Assembly (NCBI GenBank): GCA_002049455.2
Contig: KV919178.1
Coordinates: forward strand, 1-55,322
Origin: Porphyra umbilicalis
Lineage: Eukaryota > Rhodophyta > Bangiophyceae > Bangiales > Bangiaceae
DNA: 55,322 nt
Direction of reading: 5' to 3'
Below the pieces are notes generated by a model. That model searched no databases and was not told where the DNA came from. It worked only from the letters and a program-made list of their open reading frames with translations. This document shows, piece after piece, positions 20,388 through 32,152 of this stretch. The position numbers and the translations under genes were made by a program. Position 1 is the stretch's first letter. Every line of letters begins with the position of its first letter.

Positions 20388-23300
20388 GTGACTGATGCAT
20401 TTTCACCACTTGGGGAGGGGGTGGGCAGAAGAGGCGGCGGTCGCGGTCGTGGCCGTCGGTCCGGCGGTGGGGCGCCGTGGACGAATGACGCGTTGTGGCG
20501 CGTCTTCGAACGGGCATGTATTGGTGGAGGGGGAGGCGTTGGTCTGTCGCAAAAGCAGTTGCGAAAGCTGCACAGGTACACCAAGGTCGTCGAACAAGGT
20601 ACCAACGCCACCATCAAGCCGTTCTCCGATAACTTCAAGACAGTTGACCAGTTTATCGCCTGGGTGCGCCGCTTCAAGCGGACGCTCATCGCCCCGCTCA
20701 AGTGGAAGAAGGCGTCCATGAAGATTGACGGCAAGGTGTACAGTGTCTGCTTTCGTGACGCGCTGGACGCTATCCTGAGCGAAGTAGTCAACACCCAGTA
20801 CGGAGACTTGTACTGGGGACCCGAAACCATTGACGACCCTGTCCCTGATACAGTACTACGAGGCGCATGGGACGGGCAGATGTACAAGGAGCAGCTATAC
20901 CACGTGCAGGCTACCACGAGGCAAGGCACGCGAGTACTGGACCTGCACCTGTACTCGGACTCAACGGTTCTCAGCAGTAGCGGCGCAATGTCGGCCTACC
21001 CGCTACGGATGCGGATCGTCAACAATATTAGCGAGGAGCTGCGGTGGGTGACGCTGGCCTACACCCCCCAAGTTGATTCCAAGTTCCTCCAGACGCGCAA
21101 AGGGCACGAAGTGCGCGCAGAGCGGCTGCAGCGGATTTTACACCTCGTCGTCTACACGTGCATGGTGGTAAGCCACCGCGGGGTGTGGCTACAAGTTCCC
21201 GGTGGTGGCAGCGTGCGCGTCTCCCCGCGGGTGCTCGTGTATGTTTGTGACCAGCCGGAGGAGCGTGAGATCTTGTGCCTGAAAGTATCTGGGTGCTTCT
21301 TTCCGTGCACGCCGTGTATGGTGGAACGAGACAACTCGTGCACTGCCGCGGGTGCCGCTGCACAGAGTCGTGACGTCGACGCTACCGTCAAGTCGCAGCT
21401 CAGTAACGCGACGATCGGTACCTTCTGGGGGGCTGCATCCCGGAGAGCAGAGGTTGAGATGGAGCATAGCCTCAACAGTGTGGTACCTGCCCTGGCCGCC
21501 TGGGCCGGACTTGCAAACGGCCCGCGGATGCTCTATCGCTTGCCTGGTTTTGACCGCCTGCACGTACGTTCGCTTGCTCTCTAGTTCACGGTGGCTCTCC
21601 CGTGCGAGTCTCCTCTTCGCCCATGATGGTGTGCATCGCCACGCTTGGCTCCACTCGACGTTTTTTATCTTGCTTGGGAATCGGACATACTGTTGACAAC
21701 GGCTCATCTCACGGCGCCGCTCCGTATCTTCGTTGTGCCTGTTACCTGGATTTTTGTTCCACACTTCTACACACACGCAAACGCAAGCACGCAGGTGATG
21801 GACTCGGGCATCAACATAAAATTGGCCAACAAAGTAGCCTTGTACCTGCGCCAAGCTGCTGGTGCGAGCGGCCGCACACGGTTTGACACCGCGGCCAATG
21901 CAGAGCGAGCAATTTTCTTGCGCTTCAAGTACGCATCACGCAGGCTACGGGTGCCGCATATCCATCCAGGGTACGTGATATGTGGAAGGTCCTCGGGGCG
22001 GGGGGTGCTGGGCTGGTGTGGGCGGTGCTCGTGTGGTGTGGGTGTTATCAAAGCTCTGACGCAACGGGAGCCACAGCGTCATTCGCTGATTCGTATCTCG
22101 TTTTTTCTCTGTACTGCAGGTACTTTGTACCAGAAGAAAAGAAGCAAGCAACGATGACCGGTAGCGAGCACCTGCGTGCTCTGCCCTTTACTCCTTTTGC
22201 GGTGGTTGGTGTGGCCGACTCGGATGGGAATGGCGTGGACCACAGTATACTCACACTGGCGATCTTCGAACTGGTCCATGTGACCAACGAGCTCTTCTCG
22301 GCGAGGGGTACTGGCGGCGGAATAACTCTAGCAGAGGCGGAGATGCTGACGACAAAGGCCCACAAGTGGGTGGTGGACCACTACGAGCCAGTACGTGGCC
22401 CGTCGCACATGACCAAGCTTCACCGTATGGCTGCCCACTTGCTCGATGAGTTTCGGCTGCGGGGCAACCTCTACGATCGCATCACGGCGTACAACGAAAC
22501 GCTGCACAAGGCGGTGAAAGAGGCGTACAACTTGACCAACCACGCGAGAGACCAGTTCATCGAGCAGCTGATCTTCGTGGAGCAGGTCTCCCGCATCCTC
22601 CTCGATGATGGTGCCGATGAGCCGGCGTCCGCGCCATCATCCGAAGTGTCGTCGGATCCCGAGTACGGCAGCCAGAGTAGCGACACATGCCAGCGGCGGC
22701 GGCGTCGGCGGCGGCGGGGGGGGGCGCGGCGGCGGCGGTACACAAAGCAGTACACGATTGTGCATCTGGCACACATCCGCGGTCTGCCTGGGCTGGGTAC
22801 TGCGCCCGGGGTAAGTGACAGTACGACGCTGGGGTGTGCCAAAGCATTGTACTACGGCGATCCCGCCCGATCGCGACGCGGGAGGATGTCGCACGTTGTG
22901 CAAGCGGCTCAGAGCATCCATGGCGCACCGTGGCTTGACTGGGTGCGCTACCGGGGGCCAGGCGAGGAGCTTCGGGTTGGCCAAGCCGCGCTAGTCGCTC
23001 AGGCGAGGTCAAGCGCGTGGGCGCGTCTAGTCGTGCGGCGTGCTGAGAGCGCACTGACAACCGAGAGTTGCGTGCTCACAAAGGACGGGTGGGAGCGATT
23101 GCAGTGGAGTGTGCCGGCCGACGCGGACGCGGCACGCCTCGACGCCGTCGAGGCCAAGGACATCGTGCGCTGGTCGTCGGTAGAGTACGATTGGGAGGAC
23201 CTCTGCGAGCGTCACGGCGCGACAGTCATGCCCGAAGAGGTGCCCAAGACGACGGCTGAGCTCCGTGCAGCGCGCTTCTTTGTCGACGCGTTCATTACAG

Positions 23301-23449
23301 AGCGTGCTCGGGAGGAGGGTGATCGGGAGGAGGGAGAATGCGAAAGCGAGGAAACGTCGTCGTCTTCTTTCTGTTTTGGCACCGCGAGGCCCCACGTGCA
23401 TGCCGGCCCGTTTGTAGTGCGACTGTATACCTGTAGTGCGAATGTATAA
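20388..23449 (+). CDS. Plavaka/KDZ-like DDE transposase, three exons
   Basis: Exons 20388-21563, 21795-21970 and 22120-23449 join in frame to 893 codons. Both introns are GT-AG with GTACGT donors: 231 bp, phase 0, and 149 bp, phase 2. Across the joins the reading becomes GFDRLHVMDSGI and HIHPGYFVPEEKKQ, the order seen in Plavaka-type transposases. Diagnostic parts are LHLYSDSTVL with D191 followed by SAYPLRMRI, the CFFPCTPC cysteine cluster, and a C-terminal LHRMAAHLLDEF / NETLHKAVK / TNHARDQF region. The tail is acidic. The coordinate 20388 is only where the clear frame begins with GTG. There is no ATG there, and the same frame continues upstream beyond a TAA at 20361-20363, so the true start is unresolved and the gene may be broken at its 5' end. 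The family call rests on motif memory, not a search. Confidence 0.75.
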
Positions 23450-25462
23450 CCTCATTCACCTAGCCCCTTTCACCAGCGAGGAAGACACGGCGCGTGCGGC
23501 TCATGCGCAAGCAGCCCAAGGAACCTGTGTGGATCGACGTGCTTCTCAATCGAGGCCGCCGATGCAGCATGCACAGAGGCGCTACAAGTGGAGGTGCGCC
23601 TAGTCAGTCCATCACCGAGCCTGCGGTGATACGTGCTGCGTGGGGGAGAGGTCCAGCGGTCCAGCGATACCCGCCGAGATTGATCCTTGACCAGTGGCTG
23701 GCAGCTTGCTTCCAAGTCGCGTGAGGGAGACCGCTCCACGGTTCAAGTGGTCCTTGCGGCCTCGATTTGACTGGGTCTTGATCGACTTGTAGACTGCTTA
23801 AGAGGTGGGCTACAAGACGCGGAATCCGGTCGCCGTCTCCAGCCGTCTCGAGCCGTCTCGAGTACAGTCATTATTCGCTTATGTGCCATTCACTTGGAAA
23901 GCATGCTTTACAAGTGAATGGCCCCTAGAGCCTCAGGACCGCGATCTCTCGCGATCTCGGACTGAAAGAGGGTGCTACTTTTGTGGCGCACCCCTGCCAT
24001 GAAAACGCATAACGACTGTACGTGACATGCAGACTTGTAGCCCACGTTTCGGCCGCTTTGGCACAGGCCGGGCTGCGGCCGGGCTCCATTTTGGGCTCCG
24101 GGCCTCCGTTTCGGCCTTCAGTACGGAAATCGGGCCCCAGCGCAGTGGAGCTTAACTGGGGGTGGAACACAAAAGCCATTTCTGGCCAAGTGGACCCACA
24201 TTGGATTCTGAAATCGGCCTGTGCGGGGTCGTAAGAGCAGGATTTTTCTTTGAAGCCATGTGGATTGTCTTTCCGGGACGACGAGGACGTACTGCTTTAT
24301 AGCCTCCGAAACGTCTCGACGTGATGAAGAATGCCCCGCCGTATCTGGCGTACTCATTGCACCCGAAGTGCGCTTCACATGGACATGTGGAACCGCCGTA
24401 GCGCGTTCCACAGCGGCATGCGGGGACGGCCGTAATTTGTGGGATGTGGGCACCTGAGGCGCAACGCTGGCCATTCATTCGACCCTGAGGCCCGTTCCGT
24501 GACATGGATCCGGGTTTGTGTTGCCCGTTTGTTACGCCACAAACCCGGCGTCACACCGGTCAGAGCATTCCGGGACATCAGGCAGGATATGGGTATGTGA
24601 TGTCAATGAATGTAAGTACACAAGATAATTCAATATCTGCACTCCAATCTCAATCGTCCGCGGCTTTCTGTCCACCCGCTGGCGCACGTGTGTAGCAACA
24701 TTGCTGATCGGCACGGGCGCTGCGGCGCGCACCGTGTGGCGACACGCACCACCACGGGTGGAGAGAGTGACTAGAGGGGCGTGCCCACACCGCGGCACCC
24801 TCTGCGTAAGCTCACACAGCTGCATCTCCGGTTGGCGTCTGACGCGGGATGGCCCCCGTCACCGGTCCCCTCACAGCGCAATAAGGTAAAGAACGTACAG
24901 GCTGTGGCGGGAAGCGGTGTGGCCGCGTACGAATACGAAAAAGCCGACTGTGTGAGCTGCTGCGTGCGGTGGGAGGAGGTGTGACCCGCGCAACTGCAGC
25001 GCAGCGGCTGCGGCCTCGGCCGACGTGCGGTGAGATCACTCGACACCATTCCCTCGCCAATGCATCGGAAACTCTTGCGTCACTCCGTCCGTGACCGATT
25101 CTAATTCTCCAGGCAGGCCATTCAGCCTGCCTCGTCACATGGCTCCGGCCGAGTGGCGCAAGCCAGGCATGCCTGGGATCGGCATGGGCAAGTTTAGCAC
25201 GTGGCAGAATTCAGCCAACCAGCGTTCGACAACGCTTGTCACAAACACCGTCACAAACACGGACCCATGTCACGGAACGGGCCTGAGCCATGGGTCCAAC
25301 AAGGGTCACCACATAATACTGTTCATGTGTGTGGTTTTTGACTCACCACATGACTTTCCACATGAAGACTTGCTGTCCACATGACCAGAATGGCATTTGT
25401 GTCCCACCCCCAGATAAGTTCCACTGCTCAGTACGCCCCAGTCCCCCCCAAGTAGGGTGGTA
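23450..25462. other. Intergenic DNA, no gene seen
   Basis: Only short frames (under 120 codons) with no motifs on either strand. The copy of AGGGTGCTACTT at about 23967 resembles the one near 8742 (inverted). No right end for the Plavaka-like element was recognised. Confidence 0.45.
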
Positions 25463-27625
25463 TTGCTGATCCCCAAATTTTGTCCTGGGGGACAGAGACA
25501 GCGACTGACTGTGAATAACAGCAGTTCATTGGTCTAAAATGACACTAAGAAGGCATCAAAGCCAATAGAAAGCCCGCATTCGGTACCAGGAACCTTGCAT
25601 CCAGCCGAACTCACTGTTTGTTGCCGCTTGATCCGATTTTGTTGGCACGGAGAAAGCTGCCCACGCGAGATCTTGAGATTCTCTATTGCTGACCTCCAAA
25701 ACTTTGCGGTCGCAGAGTGGTTGCAATCATTCAACAGCGTGCGTGGAGCAATGGAAAGGCTAGGAATCGTTTGAGTTCCTCACATACCGTCCCCATGCAG
25801 CTCTGCGCACTGGAAACGCACATTTGGATCTCAAGAAATCTGAAGAAGTTTGTTGATCTCATGAGAAATCACAGGTCTGGCCTAGAACCGTCTCCATGCC
25901 CTCTTCAGGCCCAAGCAAGCGGCCCAAAAATCTTTGGAAATCTCATTGTGCGTGGCAATGGCTGTGCGTGACTCTTGCAAGGCACGGTGATTGGCTTGCA
26001 AGATTACTGGCGGCAACTCTCAGCCAATAGCTTGATTGTGGTTTGTCGAATAGCCAATCCAACTTCATTTCTACGTCCAGTCGTCGACTCTGCCTCCCTT
26101 CTCTCTGCAACCGCCTTTTTTTGGAGGTTAGCAATACTGTCTCCTAGCCAGAAGTGCAGAAAAATATTGCTGATGTCCCAATTTTGTCCTCTCCGGACAA
26201 GAACAACAGTGCTCTTTAAAACTTGGAAAATGTTGTTAACTGCGTACTTGACAAGGAGTTCGCCGCACACTTTTCATGCTGAAGTCGACTGTTAATTGAA
26301 ATTGTCTGAGCGCATCAAAACGGTTGGTGCCACCCCGACCGTCGGCCACGACCGTCGTCAGCACCGTCGGCCCGTCGTCGTGGTGCCCGCCACCGTCGTC
26401 TCGCTTCGTGCCGGTGCTCCGTGCTGTGCTGGCAATCTCTCGGGTACGTGAGCGTCTATGTGTGAGCCGTTTCCGAGAGGGGTGGCCGGGGGGTCGGGGG
26501 AAGGTCACACTGGAGGGGTGTGAGGGGCGTGGGGTGATGACCAGGAATGCAGGGGCTGGATGCCTCCCGTGGTGATTCTGTATCTTTATGCCAGCATCAC
26601 TCTGCCTTTGTTAAAGCATTTTCCTGGTGACATCCTCCGTGCTTCCTTTTGTGATCCGGTACTGTGGCGGGCCTGCATCGCGCCCTCCGACATGTCTCTC
26701 CGTCCCCGCCCGATACTCCCTGCTTGCCTCCCACCTACTCGTCATCCATACAGAGTGGATCATAGGGCGTTGCCCAGCGGCGTCCTTCACGCATGTATTT
26801 TTTCCCTGACAGCACGGAGGAGGCTTCGTCGGAGGGGGGCGGCAGTCGGGGACGAGGGGCCAGAGTACCAATATGGCGTGTGCTTGGATGTTTTACAAAT
26901 AAAGAGTACGCGCAGAGGCGCGCGCCTACGCTCGGGCCCCGAGGGTGCCTCGCTGACACTGCGTTTTTCGCCGCAGTGCTCGCTACCAAATTTATATAGA
27001 AAGATGACCCGTGCGTTCCTGGACATGTGCTTGATTTGGCGGCGTGCTGTGATTGGACACGAAGCCTTGGATCGATATTCATCGCATCAAACCCCGCTTT
27101 TCAAGGCTGGCATTATCTGAGTTGGTTCCGGCGCCCAGAGGTGCGAATTGTCCCACCGGAAGTGCCAGACCGACCGATCCGCGGAGAATCAGCTGAGATG
27201 CGAAGGTCGGGACGAGAGAGGTGCGCAGCTGTCCAGCTCCGAGCGTTCTCCTTCAGACTTTCGGAGCGGATTTCCAACCAAATCGCGCGTTACAGGGGCA
27301 TGAAGGCACCGGCCATGATACAATTATCCGAAGCCGACACAGCTTTCGAGCAGTCTGTCCTCAGATGTACTTTGAATTCGTCCTTATTGACAGTCATTCC
27401 GTACTTCGGAGTCCTCACAGTTGTACATGAGCACTGATGTTCTTTTCCGGAGGGGACAAAATTGAGACATCAGCAATAGAGCAGCTGATGTTGATTTCCA
27501 GGCTGTGTGGGCACTTGTATGCAATCAGGAGCACCAAGTCAGTCCTAGGGACGCATCTGATTGGTGGAGAGAGTCGGTCCGCAAGTCAGTCTGTGTCCAC
27601 CGGGACACAATTCCGGGATCAGCAA
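25463..27625. mobile_element. 2.2-kb TIR element flanked by TA, host of a nested element
   Basis: The left terminus TTGCTGATCCCCAAATTTTG (25463) and its inverted, diverged copy ending at 27625 match at roughly 80% over 38 bp. TA lies directly outside both ends (25461-25462, 27626-27627), as expected for Tc1/mariner-type targeting. The outer element has no coding capacity. It is interrupted by the 26167-27476 element, whose TIRs belong to the same family. Confidence 0.65.
26167..27476. mobile_element. 1.3-kb nested TIR element flanked by TA
   Basis: The left terminus at 26167 (TTGCTGATGTCCCAATTTTG) and its inverse ending at 27476 match along about 50 bp, with TA on both sides (26165-26166, 27477-27478). 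No transposase ORF is visible. A GC-rich patch at 26320-26560 differs from the AT-richer ends and may be captured host DNA. Confidence 0.75.
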
Positions 27626-27627
27626 TA

Positions 27628-28352
27628 CACATTCCCGACGATCGCGGCCTGGATTGAGAAAAGCGCCTCGTTGATAGGCATCTACAGTCCACTTTTTTGC
27701 GGATCGACAATACGCGCGACACAGAAACGCGGCACCCGTGCGCTGACTCATTGGGGACACCAACACCCACCACCTTGCCGCCCGGCTCGGTGCAGCGCTG
27801 CAGTGCGCTGCGGCGATCGTCAGAACAGTAGACACTTGAACGGGAGCCTGATCGGGAGTCCCGTTGAAGAAGCCCGTGAACGGGAGGTTTCCCGATCAGG
27901 CGTCTGTGCTGTAACAAAGGCCTGAACGGGAGCAGTTTCCGTTCAGGGAAGCTGTGCCAGGCCCTGAACCATCTCGTGGCTGATCCCGAGGTCATGCAAC
28001 ACTGTCGCACTGATCCAAGCCAACGATATCCTAGAAATGGATTGCAAAGACGTTAACTGTCCAGGTCGGGGTCCTGCGCGGGCCTGGATGCCTCTTGCCC
28101 ATGACGATGTGGTGCACAAGAAGTGGACGCCAAGGCGCGTTCTCGGACCTGAGGTGCACGCCCAAGACCGCGGCCGCCGGTCCAGAACTGACCCCGAGTT
28201 GCTCTGTAAAGCCAATCGATGACCAAATATTTATGAACTTCGGGAGACGATGAACGATGTCAAGCCTATTAGAGAATGGCCGGCCAAACAAAGTGAGCTA
28301 CGCCACACGTAGCCACTCCCTACGTCCGTCCCCCGCTTCCTGCCCTCTATCT
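27628..28352. other. Spacer with a diverged copy of the inverted-repeat core
   Basis: No gene. Positions 27838-27950 contain CCTGAACGGGA / TCCCGTT palindromic units. About 27893-27950 resembles 28798-28851 (GGCCTGAACGGGA inside both), so this is a partial third copy of the neighbouring repeat. Confidence 0.5.
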
Positions 28353-29555
28353 CGTATGTCCCCTGTTTTGTCCCGTCGTGTCGTTGCTCTTATTTCTTAG
28401 CCTTCCCCTCTCCCGATATCTCGAGCTCTCGTTTGATGTGGGTTTGGATGATACGGCATCTTTTGCGGTCTTTGTGACATGTTCTCGGTACTACCTGCCG
28501 ACTGACTCCCCCACTTGTGTTGATGCCGCCGTTGATACATGGTCAGCTATGATGGGTGCATCGTTTGGTTGTCCTCATGGCCGTAGTCCCAGCCGTAGTC
28601 CCTCCAGAAATAGAACAGAGCATCATCAACGAGCAGTGTGCATGGGCCGCCAGTTACCTGTCATCGCCGAGAGATTAGCGCAATAATTATCGACCCTAGT
28701 GAATGAGATTATTACGTTGTGTCTCGCGATCTCATACGTCTGACCTCGAGGTCAGGTCCGTGCACCTCAACATCGTTTATTACAGGAGTTCCCTTGTTCA
28801 GGCGCCGTGCCGTAATAGGGGCCTGAACGGGACTTCCTCCCGTTCAGGATGACCATTGTTCTGATCATAGCTGTGGCGGTGGCGGTGGCGGACCACTCAG
28901 TTGGTTAGCGCAGCTGCTCCGGCACTGCAGTGCCTGGCAGCAGGCAAGCGAGATGCAACAGACGGTCGCAACTCGCAAGCCCCTGGAACCATTGAGAGAA
29001 GATCTCCGGCGTGGGGATGTCCCACACGAGTATGCATCGTCGAAAAAACGGGGATCCTGATCGGAAGGAAATCCCGTTCAGGCCCCCGTTACGGTACGTG
29101 GAGCCTGAACAAAGGAACTTCTTTTACGAACGATGTTCAGGTGCAAGGACCTGATCTCGAGGCCGGACGGTAGGAGATCGCCAGATACTCACTTAGTAAC
29201 TTTTTTAACTAGTGTCGATCATTATTGCGCCAATATCTAGACGATGACACGATCGTTGGAGCCCCTGCGCACTGCTCGTTGTTTCTGCTCTCTTTCATTT
29301 CTCGAGGAACTACGGCTGGGACTACGGCCATAAATACAGCAAAATGGTACACCCATCATAGCTGACCACGGACCAACGGCGGCAGCATCACAAGTGGGGG
29401 AACCAGTGTGCAGGTAGTACCGAGAGCAAGGCACAGAGACCGCAGCAGATGCCGTACCATCCACAACCGACATCAAGCGAGAGCTCGAGATACCAACAGG
29501 AGGCAAGACTAAGAAACAAGAGCAACGATACGACGGGACAAAACAGGGGATGTAA
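28353..29555. repeat. Large imperfect inverted repeat, ~500-bp arms
   Basis: The arms are 28353-28850 and 29054-29555, with a ~200-bp loop. They align end to end at roughly 80% by eye, including the shared blocks CCCCTGTTTTGTCCCGTCGT, GGCCGTAGTCCCAGCCGTAG and GGGGCCTGAACGGGA. Related peptides (CSRYYL, WSAMMG, YGRSPSRSSSRN) occur on opposite strands only because the arms are inverted copies. No ORF over 115 codons is present. Foldback-type element or two inverted insertions. Confidence 0.85.
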
Positions 29556-30622
29556 GAGCAGACCCACCAATGTCGCATTCCGCAAATATTGGAGCCACGT
29601 GTCTAACGTGGCTAAACGTGGCAGCGTATGCAGAAAGCATCACACACAGCAATCCGTTCTATGCGGATCCGTCCACAAACGGAGGGTATCGACTTGTAAA
29701 ACCGATAATATTCCACGATAAGTCCTTTCGAATAAAAATAATCAGGGTACATAGGCCTTTCGTAATCTGGGGCCCCGGTCTCCATAGAGGGCCTCGATGT
29801 GGGCGTCGAGGCCATATTTCGAACGGATCCGAACCAATTTAGAGCCAATCTCATCGCTGGCACGACGTGCTGGAGGACTCGGACGACCGCTGCGGTCACC
29901 ACGTGTAGCCCCAATCATCCCGAATGATCGCATCTCGGTCTTGTCCGGAAGCGAGGGACGTCGTAGGCGGCGTGATTGTGCGGGAAACGTAGCCAGGGGA
30001 TTGAGGGCCTACAGGCGATCTGAAACGGCCGTAGGGACCTGCGAATGCTCGACCTCGAGAGTGAGCCACGCTGTTCAAATGTATTGACACCACCTCGCGC
30101 GTGCCCAGGCTCAGAAAACGAGGAGTGGAAGAGTCACGGCCGAGGAGGAGTGGAAGGAGAGTCATGGCCCGAGTCGAGCGCACACGGCGACCCACGTGGC
30201 TCGCTCACAGCCATGCAGCGCTTGTTCCCACGATGTACACTGGACTGAGGCCCCGTCAGGGCCCACGGGGTCAACGAGGGTGGGAGCTCGCATAATCGGG
30301 CCGGACCCGCACTCGCGGGCCTGATTGGAGGAGATACACTGTGAGGTGGCCCCGTCAGGCGTGGTCGGGCTGGTGTCGCCGGGCTGCGCCCACGTAAACG
30401 GGCCTGATTTGAGGGGGGGGGTGGGGGCCGCGCCACTGCCCTCCCCATTTCGTCACCCGTGGCCCAGCCGACGGTCGCGACCGCACCCTCTCCCCACCGC
30501 GCCCACCGTCGTGGCGACCGCTCCCGACCACCGTCGTCGTGCCCCCCACGTGCATTCACACCGTCGTGCTCACCGTCTTCTTCCCCCTGTGCTTTTTGTG
30601 GCCCATACCGGGCCCGCTCCCC
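29556..30622. other. Harbinger 5' flank, no gene
   Basis: No supported coding sequence. GGGCCTGATT occurs at about 30320 and 30398 and could be subterminal repeats of the Harbinger element. A matching inverted copy on the right was not found. Frames at 30134-30800 are GC-driven. Confidence 0.4.
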
Positions 30623-32152
30623 ATGGATGCTGTGGCGGCTGCCGATGGCTCATTTTACGACGATTTGGACGTGGCCGTGGTGCTTGGGTATGGGGCTGGC
30701 CTGCGCATCCGGAGGGCGCTGCTGACCGTGCGCGGGCGGGTGGAGAAGCTCCCGTTTGGTGGTTCTCGCCCTGGCCGACGGCCGAACCGGGACCGCAACT
30801 TTGACCTGGGCGCGCACTCTATCATGCGTGACTACTTTGGGGTCGGCGGGGAGCCGCCTGTCTACAGCGAGCGAGATTTCGAGAAGCGCAATCGCATGCC
30901 GCGAGCAATTTTCAAGCGGCTCTACACGGCCGTGCGCAATGAGCCGTGGTGGCGACGCTCGATTAACGCGACTGGGCGGCTGCAGTCGTACCCCATCCAG
31001 AAGCTGCGGGCGGCGTTGCGGGTGTTGGGCTACGGGGAGCCGTACGACCGTCCCGACGAGTACTGCCGCCTGTCGCCGTCTACCATCGCGGAGGCAACCC
31101 GGCGCCTCACCAACCTCATCGTCGACAAGTGGGAGGCGACGTACCTGCGCCGCCCGACCGAAGACGAACTCAAGCACATCCTCACCCGCAACGCGGCCCG
31201 TGGCATGCCGGGCTGTATCGGTTCTATTGACTGCACCCACTGGCAGTGGCTCAAGTGTCCCAAGGTTCTGGCCGGCCAGTACCATGACCGCAAGGGTAAG
31301 CGCTCCGTGGTGGTTGAGAGCATCTGCGATGAGGACACGTACATCTGGCACTTTTTTATTGGGGCTCCTGGGAGCTACAACGACATGAATGTGCTGGCGT
31401 GTTCACCCCTGATGCTTGACGTGAACGCGGGTGTGTGGCCGCCGCGGAACATCTACTATACACTGAACGGCCGTACCCGTCGCTTGCTTTATTACACGGC
31501 CGACCAAGGATATCCCCGGTATGCTTTGTTTGCAATGACCCACCCCAACCCGGTCACCCCCAAGCGGCGCGTGTACAACCGGCTGCAGCAAGCTGTCCGG
31601 AAAGACGCTGAGCGATTGTACGCCGTCATGCCGTCGCGCTTCAACATCATTCTACGACCAGCACGCTTCACGACGGTATTGCGGATGATCAACACCGGAA
31701 AGGCGGTGGCCATCTTGCACAACATGGCCATTGAGTGCACGAGGAGCGAGTTTTTGGCCCAACGGCGCATCGACGCGGCTGCAGAGGTGCGACAAGCTGT
31801 TGCTGATCTCCAAGGGCAGCGCCAAGGACCGGGCAACGAGGAGTCGGAATGTGGGAGTCGTCAAGGACGTCCTGCTGCTGCTCGCGCTGCAAGTGAGCGC
31901 CAACCGGCGTTCTTTATTGACAATGGACCAAGGGGCCCAGGTGTCTGGGGGCCACCGCAGCCCGCGGAGCATGAGGCCCAAGACGATATGGTGGAGACCG
32001 GCACCGAGCAAGACGTGGTACCTGGCTCCCTGAGGTACACGGACGGGGCCGAGTGCGAGGCCAAGGACCGCGACGCTCACTTCGCGTTGCTCCACGACCT
32101 CTCTGAGCACATCTTTGCGGACAGGGGCCGTCTACTGTTGCCCTACTGTTGA
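30623..32152 (+). CDS. PIF/Harbinger DDE transposase
   Basis: 509 residues from the ATG at 30623 (CCATGG); the frame is open upstream but has no earlier ATG. The core matches the plant-type Harbinger DDE domain: D203 in GCIGSIDCTHWQW, GSYNDMNV at 250-257, D294 in YTADQGYP, and E330 in KDAERLYAVMPSRF, followed by NTGKAVAILHNMAIE. The catalytic triad is complete and no lesion is visible. The N-terminus (residues 60-190) carries the helical region usual in PIF transposases. The last ~130 residues form a Gln/Glu/Gly-rich tail. The enzyme would cut the element's TIRs together with a Myb-like partner, and such a gene lies convergently at 33235-35109. Confidence 0.93.
   Translation: MDAVAAADGSFYDDLDVAVVLGYGAGLRIRRALLTVRGRVEKLPFGGSRPGRRPNRDRNFDLGAHSIMRDYFGVGGEPPVYSERDFEKRNRMPRAIFKRLYTAVRNEPWWRRSINATGRLQSYPIQKLRAALRVLGYGEPYDRPDEYCRLSPSTIAEATRRLTNLIVDKWEATYLRRPTEDELKHILTRNAARGMPGCIGSIDCTHWQWLKCPKVLAGQYHDRKGKRSVVVESICDEDTYIWHFFIGAPGSYNDMNVLACSPLMLDVNAGVWPPRNIYYTLNGRTRRLLYYTADQGYPRYALFAMTHPNPVTPKRRVYNRLQQAVRKDAERLYAVMPSRFNIILRPARFTTVLRMINTGKAVAILHNMAIECTRSEFLAQRRIDAAAEVRQAVADLQGQRQGPGNEESECGSRQGRPAAARAASERQPAFFIDNGPRGPGVWGPPQPAEHEAQDDMVETGTEQDVVPGSLRYTDGAECEAKDRDAHFALLHDLSEHIFADRGRLLLPYC

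Noticed and set aside
28880..28980. tRNA-like stretch with a D-arm-like CTCAGTTGGTTAGCGC in the loop of the large inverted repeat
   Set aside because: No credible acceptor stem or T-arm could be paired; the candidate B-box is poor. Possibly a tRNA-derived fragment only.
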